Numbered from the stretch's first letter, positions 38,807-50,920 are shown. The stretch is 64,000 bases of DNA from Eretmocerus hayati (GCA_029851415.1 CM056742.1:81458748-81522747); one strand, 5' to 3'. Notes: a model not told the origin generated them from the sequence alone. Translations and numbers: made by a program.

Positions 38807-40326
38807 GGACCCCGCTCCGAGAGATAGGATTTTGGCTTTCGGTTAATTTTGTCGGGGAAGAAATATGTTGTCAAGCACAAAATTCTGAACAAAAAGTTCA
38901 ATGGGCTCAAAGACGGAAAATGGCTAGTTTTTTCAGTATGAATCAAATAAATACCAATAAATGGGAGGTTATCAGGTTATCTAGAACAACAACAAAGGCT
39001 TGTCTGCAGCGTTCGAATTTGAATTGAAAATGTACAATTTGAGTGTGATGTAGCTAAAAGGTCATCACTTTGGTAATTGAAACATTTTATCTGAAACCTT
39101 CGATACAAGAAGCAAATAAATGCATGCAAAAAAAGTCATAATGCGCGATTGACAAAGAAATCATAACGGCTTGTATTCTCAACAATTACATTTCATTTCA
39201 ATCACCATAGCAGCTAACGCTGCAGAGCTGGATCATAAGGCTGTGCTGACTCGATGCAACGAGTACATGAACTTGAGAGCCAAGATATGGGGCGGGAGCG
39301 GCTTTTTGAATATCAGCATCATCGCATAGCGTGAGGCTCGTGCTTTGAATAGTTGATAAAAGGTGTCCGATAGTGCATGGCTGCAATCAAATTATATGGA
39401 ATGAATCAAAATCAATCTTGGATCGCGTGAGACTAGTGTCTGCCTAATATTTCGAGGTTATGGAGATCGAATCTCATATTGCCGTATCTCGAGATCATAT
39501 CGCGTAAGAGGCTGCGGGGTCGAGAGCAAGCGGCTATCAAAATCGAGCTCGAAAAGTCGAGTGGAGGCTGTTTTTGAGGTATTTCAAGGTCGCTGAACAC
39601 GAATATGACATTACCTTGCCTCCTAATCGTGTTGCGTGGGCGGTTGCGGGGGCGGAGGCGCGAATTGACCGAGATCGAAGCTCGAGACTTGAGTGAAGGT
39701 GTTTTTGGGGTATTTTGGGGTCGCTAATCACGAATTTGAGATCGTCCAGCCTCCAAGTCGTGTTGCGTGGGCGGTTGGGGGGGGGGGGCCGAGTAGAGGC
39801 ACAAATTGACCAAGATTGAAGTTTGAGAGTTGAGTAGGGGTTGTTTTGGGAGTATTTTGGCATCGCTCAGCACGTATTTGAGATTACGCAGCTCCCGAAT
39901 CGTGTTGAATGGGTGGCTGCAAGAGCAAGGACGCGTGTTGAACTAGATAAAACTGGAAGAGCCGGCGGGACGGGGGGGCCCTTGATATCTCGAGATCACT
40001 GGACACAAATCTCAGATCACTCAGCCTCAGAACCGTATTGGGTGGGTGGCTGTGATGGTGAATTCGATGTAGTTTCCTCACGATGATCATTTCCTGAGAT
40101 AGAATCTGACCAAGATTGTAAGCCGAATTAAGGACCAGACCACGAGCATACGCCAAGTATCTTCATTAACCGAGGGGTCGAGCGATATCCTGTTGGTCGG
40201 AATTCAGATTCACTAAGTATGTAATCATAATTCTCGATCACGGAATAGGCCACAAATAGTTTCAGACGTGAATCTGCGAGAAAGTGGTGATTGCCAGGAG
40301 ATTTGACCATTAAATCTCTATTCTGC
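38807..40326 (+). repeat. Left inverted arm of the fold-back element
   Basis: This arm of about 1,520 bp is the reverse complement of 42,159-43,682, with scattered substitutions and small indels. The outer 0.7 kb is AT-rich unique sequence. The inner part carries tandem subterminal repeats of about 130-141 bp. Clear arm similarity ends near AATCTCTATTCTG; weaker similarity beyond that comes from internal repeat units. Confidence 0.9.
39545..40080 (+). repeat. Subterminal tandem repeats in left arm
   Basis: About four degenerate units share GTATTTTGGGGTCGCT-like and GTGTTGCGTGGGCGGTTG-like segments. The latter anchor recurs near 39,636, 39,766, 39,907 and 40,041, giving spacings of 130, 141 and 134 bp. 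The units are more divergent toward the core. I see no similarity to the surrounding satellite despite the similar period. Confidence 0.8.
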
Positions 40327-42158
40327 CCATCTTCACAAGCAGGATCTGATTGGATGTACCGAGAGGCACGATGACCAAACAACGCCCAGAATCACCACGT
40401 GATCCAATAGCCTAAGGATCGGAAGATATCCCAGGACGTGCGATTCTGAAATCTTAGCTCTGTGGCGAAAAACTCAAGAATCTACCCGACTCTTTCTCAA
40501 GATTTTCGATCACACGCTGAGATTTCAGGATCACACTCCCTAAAACACCACACGATCAAGCTGCTTTGAAATCGTGCTCTGGCCACGGTCGTTGTATTGC
40601 AGTCATGCTCCTCGCAGGATCAGATGATACTCCCTGTGAAATCGGCCAGAATAGTGAATCAGCTCCCAAATCTCCTTGCCGTCACCGCCCTCCCATAGAT
40701 TCACGCAAGAAAAGATTCGTAGTCCATACCAATATCAAGGATCGTGATCTCATAGCTAGAGGATCGTAGTTTCAATCCCTAGAAAATTGCTCGAACTTTG
40801 GACCACCAAACACACTCGGCTTAGTCTCGAGGTATGGTGACAGATAACAGGTTTATTCGAATATGCTGGTCGGAGCGCTCCGAACTCTGGGATCTCTCTC
40901 TCTCTCTCTCCCACTCATTGCGTTTGGAAAGAGAGAATCGGGGGTAGGAGCGCTCCGAGCGCGCCGAACTAGCATTATCAGGTGAATTTAATGTGAGTCT
41001 TCCCACGACTTGGGATCAGATTTCATCCGTGGGGATGTCCAGATCCAGCAAAGGAACACTCGAATCTCCTACCCGTCAGTGTCGAGTAGTAGATTCACGT
41101 CCGCCAATGTATTCGAATCGAATCCTTCTCGAGATTTTTGACCACATAGCTAGGATTTCAGAATCGGACGTCCGAGGTTATCTCCCGATCCCTAGGCTAT
41201 TGGATCACGTGTTGCTTCTGGGCCGTTGTATGGTCACCATGCTTCTCGATACATGAGATCAGATTCTGCTTGTAAAGATGGCCAGGATAGAGATTTAATG
41301 CTGGGATCTCCTTGCAGTCAACACCTTTTCCTAGATTCACGCCCGAAAAGATTTGTAGTCCATTCCGTTATCAATAATTGTGATCACATAGCTAGAGGAT
41401 CGTAGCTCCCGTGCCCAGAATATTGCTCGAATTTTCGGCCACTGAACACACTATGCTTAGGTTCGTGGTAAGGTGACCGAATAACGAAAGTCATCCCACT
41501 ACTTGGGATCAGATTCAACCCGTGGGGATGTCCAGATTCAGCAAGGGAAAACTCAAATCCCCTAACCGTTACTATCGAGAAGTAAATTCACGCCCGTAAA
41601 TCTATGAGAATAGGCTCCTCCTCGAGATTTATGATCACAGAGTTGAGATTTCATAATCGCACGTCCTGGGATATCTCCTGATCTCTAGGCTATTGGATCA
41701 TGTAGTAGTTCTAGGTGGTTGTATGGTCACCATGCTTCTCGGTACATGAGCTCAGATTTCGCTTGTGAAAACAGTCAAAATAGAGATCTAACGCTTGAAT
41801 CTTGTTGCAGTCATCACCCTTTCGTAGATTCTCGCCCGCAACGATTTGTAGTCCATTCCGTCATTGAGGATTATGATCACATAGCTAGAGGATCAGAGTT
41901 CGAATCCCTAGGATATTGCACGGTGCTCCATCCCACAAACACAGTTGGCTTAGGCTCGTGGTATTCGTGATTTTCGCCCGTCAATATATGGCAATCGACT
42001 GCTTTTTGAGATTTCCGGTTACAGAGCTGAGATTTCAGTATCACACTCCCTAAATCATTACCCCATCCCGCTGCTATCACATCACGCTCTGGTCAAGGTC
42101 GTTGTAAAGTGGTCGTGCTTAACGCATGATGAGATGAGACTCCGCCTGGAAAATTGGC
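40327..42158. repeat. Core of fold-back element with degenerate repeat units
   Basis: The 1.8-kb centre is not a perfect palindrome. It contains degenerate direct units anchored on GATTCACGCCCGAAAAGATT, TAGTCCATTCC and CATAGCTAGAGGATC near 40,700, 41,335 and 41,829, with a related unit at 42,209 inside the right arm. Spacings are irregular: 635, 494 and 380 bp. The first is long because of a nested insertion at about 40,849-40,990. No frame longer than about 90 codons was noted and none resembles a transposase. Confidence 0.7.
40849..40990. mobile_element. Nested ~141-bp MITE-like insertion
   Basis: The repeat unit at 41,470 runs directly from GGTGACCGAATAACG into a TCTTCCCACGACTTGGGATC-like segment. 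The unit here carries about 141 extra bases at that point. The insert contains two copies of the palindrome GGAGCGCTCC (40,872-40,881 and 40,947-40,956), an imperfect inverted match at its edges (ATATGCTGGT near the left, ACTAGCATTAT near the right) and a CT microsatellite at 40,893-40,911. Exact ends and any target duplication are uncertain. Confidence 0.5.
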
Positions 42159-43682
42159 CAGAATAGAGATTCAGCTCTCGAATCTCCTTGCAGTCACCAC
42201 TCTCTCGCAGATTCACGCCTGAAACTATTTGTGGCCTATTCCGTGATCGAAAATTGTGATTACATACCTAGTGAATCTGAATTCCGACCAACAGGATATC
42301 GCTCGACCCCTCGGTCAATGAAGATACTTGGCGTATGCTCGTGGTCTGGTCCTAAATTCGGCTTACAATCCTGGTCAGATTCTATCTCAGAAAATGATCA
42401 TCGTGAGGAAACTACATCGAATTGACCATCACAGCCACCCACGCAATACGGTTCTGAGGCTGGGTGATCTGAGATTTGTGTCCAGTGATCTCGAGATATC
42501 AAGGACCCCCCCCCCCCCGCCGGCTCTTCCAGTTTTATCTAGTTCAACACGCGTCCTTGCTCTTGCAGCCACCCATTCAACACGATTCGGGAGCTGTGTA
42601 ATCTCAATTACGTGCTTAGCGATCCCAAAATACTCCCAAAACAACCCCACTCAACTCTCAAACTTCAATCTTGGTCAATTCGAGCCTCTACTCGACCCCC
42701 CCCCCCTCCCCCCAACCGCCCACGCAACATGACTTGGAGGCTGGACGATCTCAAATTCGTGATTAGCGACCCCAAAATACCCCAAAAACACCCTCACTCA
42801 AGTCTCGAGCTTCGATCTCGGTCAATTCGCGCCTCCGCCCCCGCAACCGCCCACGCAACACGATTAGGAGGCAAGGTAATGTCATATTCGTGTTCAGCGA
42901 CCTTGAAATACCTCAAAAACAGCCTCCACTCGACTTTTCGAGCTCGATTTTGATAGCCGCTTGCTCTCGACCCCGCAGCCTCTTACGCGATATGATCTCG
43001 AGATACGGCAATATGAGATTCGATCTCCATAACCTCGAAATATTAGGCAGACACTAGTCTCACGCGATCCAAGATTAATTTTGATTCATTCCATATAATT
43101 TGATTGCAGCCATGCACTATCGGACACCTTTTATCAACTATTCAAAGCGCGAGCCTCACGCTATGCGATGATGCTGATATTCAAAAAGCCGCTCCCGCAC
43201 CATATCTGGGCTCTCAAGTTCATGTACTCGTTGCATCGAGTCAGCACAGCCTTATGATCCAGCTCTGCAGCGTTAGCTGCTACGGTGATTGAAATGAAAT
43301 GTAATTGTTGAGAATACAAGCCGTTATGATTTCTTTGTCAATCGCGCATTATCACTTTTTTGCATGCATTTATTTGCTTCTTGTATCGAAGGTTTCAGAT
43401 AAAATGTTTCAATTACCAAAGTGATGACCTTTTAGCTACATCACACTCAAATTGTACATTTTCAATTCAAATTCGAACGCTGCAGACAAGCCTTTGTTGT
43501 TGTTCTAGATAACCTCATAACCTCCCATTTATTGGTATTTATTTGATTCATACTGAAAAAACTAGCCATTTTCCGTCTTTGAGCCCATTGAACTTTTTGT
43601 TCAGAATTTTGTGCTTGACAACATATTTCTTCCCCGACAGAATTAACCGAAAAACAAAATCCTATCTCTCGGAGCGGGGTCC
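42159..43682 (-). repeat. Right inverted arm of the fold-back element
   Basis: This is the reverse complement of the left arm. It has the mirrored subterminal repeats at about 42,410-42,945 and the mirrored AT-rich terminal 0.7 kb. Small differences from the left arm include C-tract lengths (for example around 42,505) and single substitutions such as AATTCTGTCGG against AATTTTGTCGG near the tip. The arms have therefore drifted apart slightly since formation or last homogenisation. Confidence 0.9.
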
Positions 43683-46600
43683 TTTCTCGGTTGGGATCGC
43701 TTCCTTATGACGAAAGAAGGTGCCTAATTTTTTGCAGCGCCCCCGGTGAGTGCCGACACCCCCAAATCGGGGGTTGAAATTCGGGAATTTTTCTAGAACT
43801 GGCCAGGAGGCTCTGTACAAAATTTCGAGATTGGGTACGCTTTCTTGTGACGAGAGAAGGTGCCTGAATTTTTCAGCCCTCCCCCCGGTGAATGCCGACA
43901 CCCTCAAATCGGGGGTTGACATCCGGGAATTTTTTTAGAACACGCCACGAGGCTTTGTTCCGAAATTCCTCGATTGGGATCGCTTCCCTGTGACGAAAGA
44001 AGGTGCCTGAGTTTTGTAGCCCCCCCGGTGAATGCCGACACCCCCAAATCGGGGGTTGAAATTCGGGATTCTTTTTAGAACAGTCAATGAGGCTCTGTTC
44101 AAAGATTTCTCAATTGGCTTAGCTTTCCTGTGACGGGAGGAGGTGCCTGAATTTTTGCAGCCCACCCGGTGAATGCCGACACCCCCAAATCGGGGTCTGT
44201 TATTCGGGAATTTTTTTAGAACAGGCCAGGAGGCTCTGTTCCAAAATTTTTCGATTGGGATCGCTCTCTTGTGACGACAGAAAGTGCCTGAATTTCGCCC
44301 AGCCCCCCGGTGAATGTCGACACCCCCAAATCGGGAATTGAAATTCGGGAATTTTTTTAGAACAGGCCAGGAGGCTCTGTTCCAAAATTTCTCCATCGGG
44401 GGCCGCTTCCTTGTGACGAGAGAAGGTGCCTGAATTTTTTGCAGCCCCTCCCACGGTGGATGCCGACAACCCCGAATCGGGGGTTGACATTCGGGAATTT
44501 TTGTAGAACAGGCCAGGAGGCTCTATTCCAAAATTTCTCGATTGGGATCGCTTTCCTGCGGCAGGAGGAGGTGCCTGAATTTTTGCAGCCCCCCCGGTGA
44601 ATGCCGACACCCCCAAATCGGAGGTTGACAATCGGGAATTTTTTCAGAACAGGCCACGAGGCTCTGTTCCAAAATTTTTCGATTGGGATCGCTTTCTTGT
44701 GACGACAGAAGGTGCCTGAATTTCGTCCAGCCCCCCGTCGAATGTCGACACTCCCGAATCGGGGGTTGAAATTCGGGAATTTCTTCAGAACAGGCCAGGA
44801 GGATCTGTTCCTACATTCCTCGATCGGGGTCGCTTTCTTGTGACGAAAGAAGGTGCCTGAATTATTGCAGCCCTCCCAGTGAATGCCGACACCCCCAAAT
44901 CGGGGGTTGAAATCCGGGAATTTTTTTCAAATCGGCCAGGAGGTTCTGTTCCAGAATTCCTCGATTGGGATCGCTCTCTTGTGACGAAAGAAGGTGCCTG
45001 AATTTTTGCAGCCCCTCCCCCCGGTAAATCCCGAAACCCCCGAATCGGGGGTTGAAATTCGGGAATTTTTTTAGAACAGGCCGGGAGGTTCTGTTCCAAA
45101 ATTTCTCGATTGAGATCGCTTCCTTGTGACGGAAGAAGGTGCCTGAATATTTGCAGCCCCCCCGGTGAATGCCGACAACCCCGATCGGGGGTTGACATTC
45201 GGGAATTTTTTTAGAACAGGCCAGGAGGCTCTGTTCCAAAATTTCTCGATCGGGATCGCTCTCTTGTGACAAAAGAAGGTGGCGGAATTTTTGCAGCCCC
45301 CCCCCCCCCGGTGAATGCCGCCAACCCCAAATCAAGGGTTGAAATTCGGGAATTTTCTTAGAACAGGCCACGGGGCTCTGTTCCGAAATTTCTCGATTGG
45401 GATCGCTTCCTTGTGACGAGAGAAGGTGCCTGAATTTTTTACAGCCCCTCCCCCGGTGGATGCCGACAACCCCGAATCGGGGGTTGAAATTCGGGAATTT
45501 CTTTAGAACAGGCCAGGAGGCTCTGTTTCTAAATTCCTCGATCGGGGTCGCTTTCTTGTGACGAAAGAAGAGGCCTGAATTTTTGTAGCCCCCCCCGGTG
45601 AATGCCGACACCCCCAAATCGGGGGTCGGAATCCGGGAATTTTTTTGAAATCGGCCAGGAGGTTCTGTTCCAAAATTCCTCGATCGGGATGGCTTTCTTG
45701 TGACGAGAGAAGGTGCCTGAATTCCGTATAGCCCCCCGGAGAATGCCGACAGACCCAAATCGGGGGTTGAAACTCGGGAATTTTTTCAGAACAGGCCAGG
45801 AGGCTCTGTTCCAAAATTCCTCGATTGAGATCGCTTCCTTGTGACGACAGAAGGTGCCTGAATATTTGCAGCCCCCCCGGTGAATGCCGACAACCCCGAT
45901 CGGGGGTTGACATTCGGGAATTTTTTTAGAACAGGCCAGGAGGGTCTGTTCCAAAATTTCTCGATTGGGATCGCTTCCTTGTGACGGAAGAAGGTGCCTA
46001 AATATTTGCAGCCCCCCCGGTGAATGCCGACAACCCCGATCGGGGGTTGACATTCGGGAATTTTTTTAGAACAGGCCAGGAGGCTCTGTTCCGAAATTCC
46101 TCGATTGGGATCGCTTCCTTGTGACGGAAGAAGGTGCCTGAATATTTGCAGCCCCCCCGGTGAATGCCGACACCCCCGATCGGGGGTTGACATTCGGGAA
46201 TTTTTTTAGAACAGGCCAGGAGGCTCTGTTCCGAAATTTCTCGTTTGGGATCGCTTTCTTGTGACGAGAGGAGGTGCCTGAACTTCTCGCAGCCCCACGG
46301 TGAATGTCGACACCCCCGAATCGGGGGTTGAAATTTGGGAATTTTTTTAGAACAGGTCAGGAGGCTCTGTTCCGAAATTTCTTGGTTGGGTTCGCTTCCT
46401 TCCGACAAAAGAAGGTGCCTGAATTTTTTGCAGCTCCCCCGGTGATTGCCGACACCCCCAAATCGGGGGTTGAAATTCGGGAATTTTTCTAGAACAGGCC
46501 AGGAGGCTCTGTTCCAAAATTCCTCGATTGGGATGGCTTTCTTGTGTAGAGAGAAGGTGCCTGAATTCCGTATAGCCCCCCGGTGAATGCCGACACCCCC

Positions 46601-47090
46601 AAATCGGGGGTTGAAACTCGGGAATTTTTTTAGAACAGGCCAGAAGGTTCAGTTCCAAAATTCCTCGATTGGGATCGCTCTCTTGTGATAAAAGGAGTCG
46701 CCTGAATTTTTGCGCCCCCCCCCCCCCCCGGAGAATGCCGACAGACCCAAATCGGGGGTTGAAATTCGGGAATTTTTATAGAACAGGCCAGGAGGCTCTG
46801 TTCCAAAATTCCTCGATTCAGATCGCTTTCTTGTGACGAGAGAAGGTGCCTGAATTCCGTGCAGCCCCCCGTCGAATGCCGACTCCCCCAAATCGGGGGT
46901 TGACAGTCGGGAATTTTCTTAGAACAGGCCACGAGGCTCGGTTCCAAAATTTTTCGATTGGGATCCCTTTCTTGTGACGAGAGGAGGTGCCTGAATTTCG
47001 TGCAGCCTCCCGGTGAATGTCGACACCCCCAAATCGGGGGTTGAAGTTTGGGGAATTTTTTAGAACAGGCGAGGAGGCTCTGTTCCAAAA
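43683..47090 (+). repeat. ~3.4-kb higher-order unit right of the fold-back
   Basis: 43,683 onward matches 47,091 onward (offset 3,408). Sequence left of the fold-back matches the end of this unit at an offset of 8,284 (for example 38,365 with 46,649). The two offsets differ by 4,876, the length of the element. Before insertion, therefore, these were tandem copies of a unit of about 24 monomers. A private variant, GAAGTTTGGGGAATTTTTT, is shared just left of the insertion (38,759) and left of the empty site (47,043). Confidence 0.85.
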
Positions 47091-47100
47091 TTTCTCGGTT
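47081..47100 (+). other. Empty-site paralog of the fold-back insertion
   Basis: Reads TGTTCCAAAATTTCTCGGTT. Its left half and about 1.5 kb upstream match the left flank of the element. Its right half and several hundred bases downstream match the right flank. This pre-insertion allele shows that the target AAATTT was neither duplicated nor altered. Confidence 0.9.
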
Positions 47101-47724
47101 GGGATCGCTTCCTTATGACGAAAGAAGGTGCCTAATTTTTTGCAGCGCCCCCGGTGAGTGCCGACACCCCCAAATCGGGGGTTGAAATTCGGGAATTTCT
47201 CTAGAACTGGCCAGGAGGCTCTGTACAAAATTTCGAGATTGGGTCCGCTTTCTTGTGACGAGAGAAGGTGCCTGAATTTTTCAGCCCTCCCCCCGGTGAA
47301 TGCCGACACCCTCGAATCGGGGGTTGACATCCGGGAATTTTTTTAGAACACGCCACGAGGCTTTGTTCCGAAATTCCTCGATTGGGATCGCTTCCCTGTG
47401 ACGAAAGAAGGTGCCTGAGTTCTGTAGCCCCCCCGGTGAATGCCGACACCCCCAAATCGGGGGTTGAAATTCGGGATTCTTTTTAGAACAGTCAATGAGG
47501 CTCTGTTCAAAGATTTCTCGATTGGCTTCGCTTTCCTGTGACGGGAAGAGTTGCCTGAATTTTTGCAGCCCACCCGGTGAATGCCGACACCCCCAAATCG
47601 GGGTCTGTTATTCGGGAATTTTTTTAGAACAGGCCAGGAGGCTCTGTTCCAAAATTTTTCGATTGGGATCGCTTTCTTGTGACGACAGAAAGTGCCTGAA
47701 TTTCGCCCAGCCCCCCGGTGAATG

Positions 47725-50700
47725 TCGACACCCCCAAATCGGGGGTTGAAATCCGGGAATTTTTTTGAAATCGGCCAGGATGTTCTGTTCCAAAATTTCT
47801 CGATTGGGATCGCTCTCTTGTGACGAAAGAGGGTGCCTGAATTTTTGCAGCCCCTCCCCCCGGTAAATGCCGAAACCCCCGAATCGGGGGTGGAATTCGG
47901 GAATTTTTCTAGAACAGGCCGGGAGGCTCTGTTCCAAAATTTCTCAATTGGTGGCCGCTTCCTTGTGACGAGAGAAGGTGCCTGAATTTTTTGCAGCCCC
48001 CCCCCCGCTGGATGCCGACATCCCCAAATCGGGGGTTGAAATTCGGGAATTTTTTTAGAACAGGCCACTGTTCTAAAATTTCTCGATCGGTATCGCTTTC
48101 TTGTGACGGGAGAAGGTGCCTGAAGTTTCGCAGCCCCCCCGGTGAATGCCGACACCCCCAAATCGGGGGTTGACATTCGGGAATTTTTTTAGAACAGGCC
48201 AGGAGGCTCTGTTCGAAAATTTTTCGATCGGGATCCCTCTCTTGTGACGAGAGGAGGTGCCTTTATTTCGTGCAGCCCCCCGGTGAATTTCGACGTCCCC
48301 AAGTCGGGAGGTGAAATTTGGGGATTTTTTTGGAACAGGCCAGGAGGTTCTGTTCCAAAATTTCTCGATTGGGATCGCTTTCTTGTGACGGAAGAAGGTG
48401 CCTGAATTTTTGTAGCCCCCCGGTGAATGCCGACACCCCCAAATCGGAGAATGAAATTCAGGAATTCTTTTGGAACAGGCCAGGAGGTTCTGTTCCAAAA
48501 TTTCTCGATTGGGATCGCTTCCTTGTGACGGAAGAAGGTGCCTGAATATTTGCAGCCCCCCCGGTGAATGCCGACAACCCCGATCGGGGGTTGACATTCG
48601 GGAATTTTTTTAGAACAGGCCAGGAGGCTCTGTTCCAAAATTCCTCGATTGTGATCGCTTCCTTGTGAGGGAAGAAGGTGCCTGAATATTTGCAGCCCCC
48701 CCGGTGAATGCCGACACCCCCGATCGGGGGTTGACATTCGGGAATTTTTTTTGAACAGGCCAGGAGGCTCTGTTCCGAAATTTTTCGTTTGGGATCGCTT
48801 TCTTGTGACGAGAGGAGGTGCCTGAACTTCCCGCAGTCCCACGGTGAATGTCGGCAGCCCCGAATCGGGGGTTGGAATTTGGGAATTTTTTTAGAAGAGG
48901 CCAGGAGGCTCTGTTCCAAAATTTCTTGGTTGGGATCGCTTCCTCCCGACAAAAGGAGGTGCCTGAATTTTTTGCAGCTTCCCCGGTGATTGCCGACACC
49001 CCCAAATCGGGGGTTGAAATTCGGGAATTTCTTAAGAACAGGCCAGGAGGCTCTGTTCCAAAATTTCTCGATTGGGATCGCTTCCTTGTGACGGGAGAAG
49101 GTGCCTGAATATTTGCAGCCCCCCCGGTGAATGCCGACACCCCCGATCGGGGGTTGACATTCGGGAATTTTTTTAGAACAGGCCAGGAGGCTCTGTTCCA
49201 AAATTCCTTGATCGGGATCGCTTTCTTGTGACGAGAGAAGGTGCCTGAATTCCGGATAGCCCCCCGGTGAATGCCGACACCCCCAAATCGGGGGATGAAA
49301 TCCGGGAATTTTTCTAGAACAGGCCAGGAGGCTCTGTTCCAAAATTCCTCGATCGGGATCGCTCTCTTGTGACGAGAGAAGGTAACTGAATTCCGTGCAG
49401 CCCCCCGGTGAATGCCGACACCCCCAATCGGGGGTTGACATTCGGGAATTTTCTTAGAACAGGCCAGGAGGCTCTGTTCCGAAATTTTTCGTTTGGGATC
49501 CCTCTCTTTTGACGAGAGGAGGTGCCTTAATTTCTCGCAGCCCCCCGGTGAATTTCGACGTCCCCAAGTCGGGAGGTGAAATTTGGGGATTTTTTTAGAA
49601 CAGGCCAGGAGGTTCTGTTCCAAAATTTCTCGATTGGGATCGCTTTCTTGTGACGGAAGAAGGTGCCTGAATTTTTGTAGCCCCCCGGTGAATGCCGACA
49701 CCCCCAAATCGGAGAATGAAATTCAGGAATTCTTTTGGAACAGGCCAGGAGGTTCTGTTCCAAAATTTCTCGATTGGGATCGCTCTCTTGTGACAAAAGA
49801 AGGTGGCGGAATTTTTGCAGCCCCCCCTCCCCGGTGAATGCCGCCAACCCCAAATCAAGGGTTGAAATTCGGGAATTTTTTTAGAACAGGCCACGAGGCT
49901 CTGTTCCAAAATTTCTCGATTGGGATCGCTTCCTTGTGACGGAAGAAGGTGCCTGAATATTTGCAGCCCCTCCCCCGGTGGATGCCGACAACCCCGAATC
50001 GGGGGTTGAAATTCGGGAATTTCTTTAGAAAAGGCCAGGAGGCTCTGTTTCTAAATTCCTCGATCGGGGTCGCTTTCTTGTGACGAAAGAAGGTGCCTGA
50101 ATTTTTGTAGCCCCCCCAGTGAATGCCGACACCCCCAAATCGGGGGTTGAAATCCGGGAATTTTTTTGAAATCGGCCAGGATGTTCTGTTCCAAAATTTC
50201 TCGATTGGGATCGCTCTCTTGTGACGAAAGAAGGTGCCTGAATTTTTGCAGCCCCTCCCCCCGGTAAATGCCGAAACCCCCGAATCGGGGGTGGAATTCG
50301 GGAATTTTTCTAGAACAGGCCGGGAGGCTCTGTTCCAAAATTTCTCAATTGGTGGTCGCTTCCTTGTGACGAGAGAAGGTGCCTGAATTTTTTGCAGCCC
50401 CCCCCCCCGCTGGATGCCGACATCCCCAAATCGGGGGTTGAAATTCGGGAATTTTTTTAGAACAGGCCACTGTTCTGAAATTTCTCGATCGGTATCGCTT
50501 TCTTGTGACGGGAGAAGGTGCCTGAAGTTTCGCAGCCCCCCCGGTGAATGCCGACACCCCCAAATCGGGGGTTGACATTCGGGAATTTTTTTAGAACAGG
50601 CCAGGAGGCTCTGTTCGAAAATTTTTCGATCGGGATCCCTCTCTTGTGACGAGAGGAGGTGCCTTAATTTCGTGCAGCCCCCCGGTGAATTTCGACGTCC

Positions 50701-50920
50701 CCAAGTCGGGAGGTGAAATTTGGGGATTTTTTTGGAACAGGCCAGGAGGTTCTGTTCCAAAATTTCTCGATTGGGATCGCTTTCTTGTGACGGAAGAAGG
50801 TGCCTGAATTTTTGTAGCCCCCCGGTGAATGCCGACACCCCCAAATCGGAGAATGAAATTCAGGAATTCTTTTGGAACAGGCCAGGAGGTTCTGTTCCAA
50901 AATTTCTCGATTGGGATCGC
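47725..50920 (+). repeat. ~2.4-kb higher-order repeat pair
   Basis: About 47,725-48,518 recurs at 50,127-50,920 (offset 2,402, about 17 monomers). The shared block includes the distinctive deleted-loop dyads at 48,058 and 50,460. A related block starts near 49,527 (offset about 1,265 from 48,26x), so several overlapping exchanges have occurred here. Confidence 0.75.

Larger units (their letters stand above)
38807..43682. mobile_element. Fold-back DNA transposon, Spy-like insertion
   Basis: A 4,876-bp non-satellite insertion begins GGACCCCGCTCCGAGAGATA and ends with the reverse complement of that sequence. The first 28 bp of the two ends are identical. Left flank is ..CCAAAA, right flank is TTTCTCGG.., and the uninterrupted paralogous monomer at 47,081-47,100 reads TGTTCCAAAATTTCTCGG. 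The element therefore lies exactly between AAA and TTT, with no duplicated or lost base. Established knowledge: insertion between AAA and TTT without target-site duplication is the hallmark of Spy transposons (an invertebrate group distantly related to PIF/Harbinger, ISL2EU and IS5 transposases). Inference: this is a non-autonomous member, since no frame in it looks like a transposase. Its 1.5-kb arms are very long; a fold-back element of another group using the same site remains possible. Confidence 0.88.

Noticed and set aside
39198..39386. 62-codon frame present in both arms of the fold-back
   Set aside because: It appears twice only because the arms are inverted copies. It shows no domain, and its mirrored copy differs by ordinary substitutions.
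42612..42953. 113-codon Pro-rich frame in the right arm
   Set aside because: It is translation of the subterminal tandem repeats and C-tracts, with no protein-like pattern.
38807..43682. Helitron as the origin of the insertion lacking target duplication
   Set aside because: Helitrons insert between A and T and lack long terminal inverted repeats. This element has perfect inverted ends and AAA/TTT flanks.
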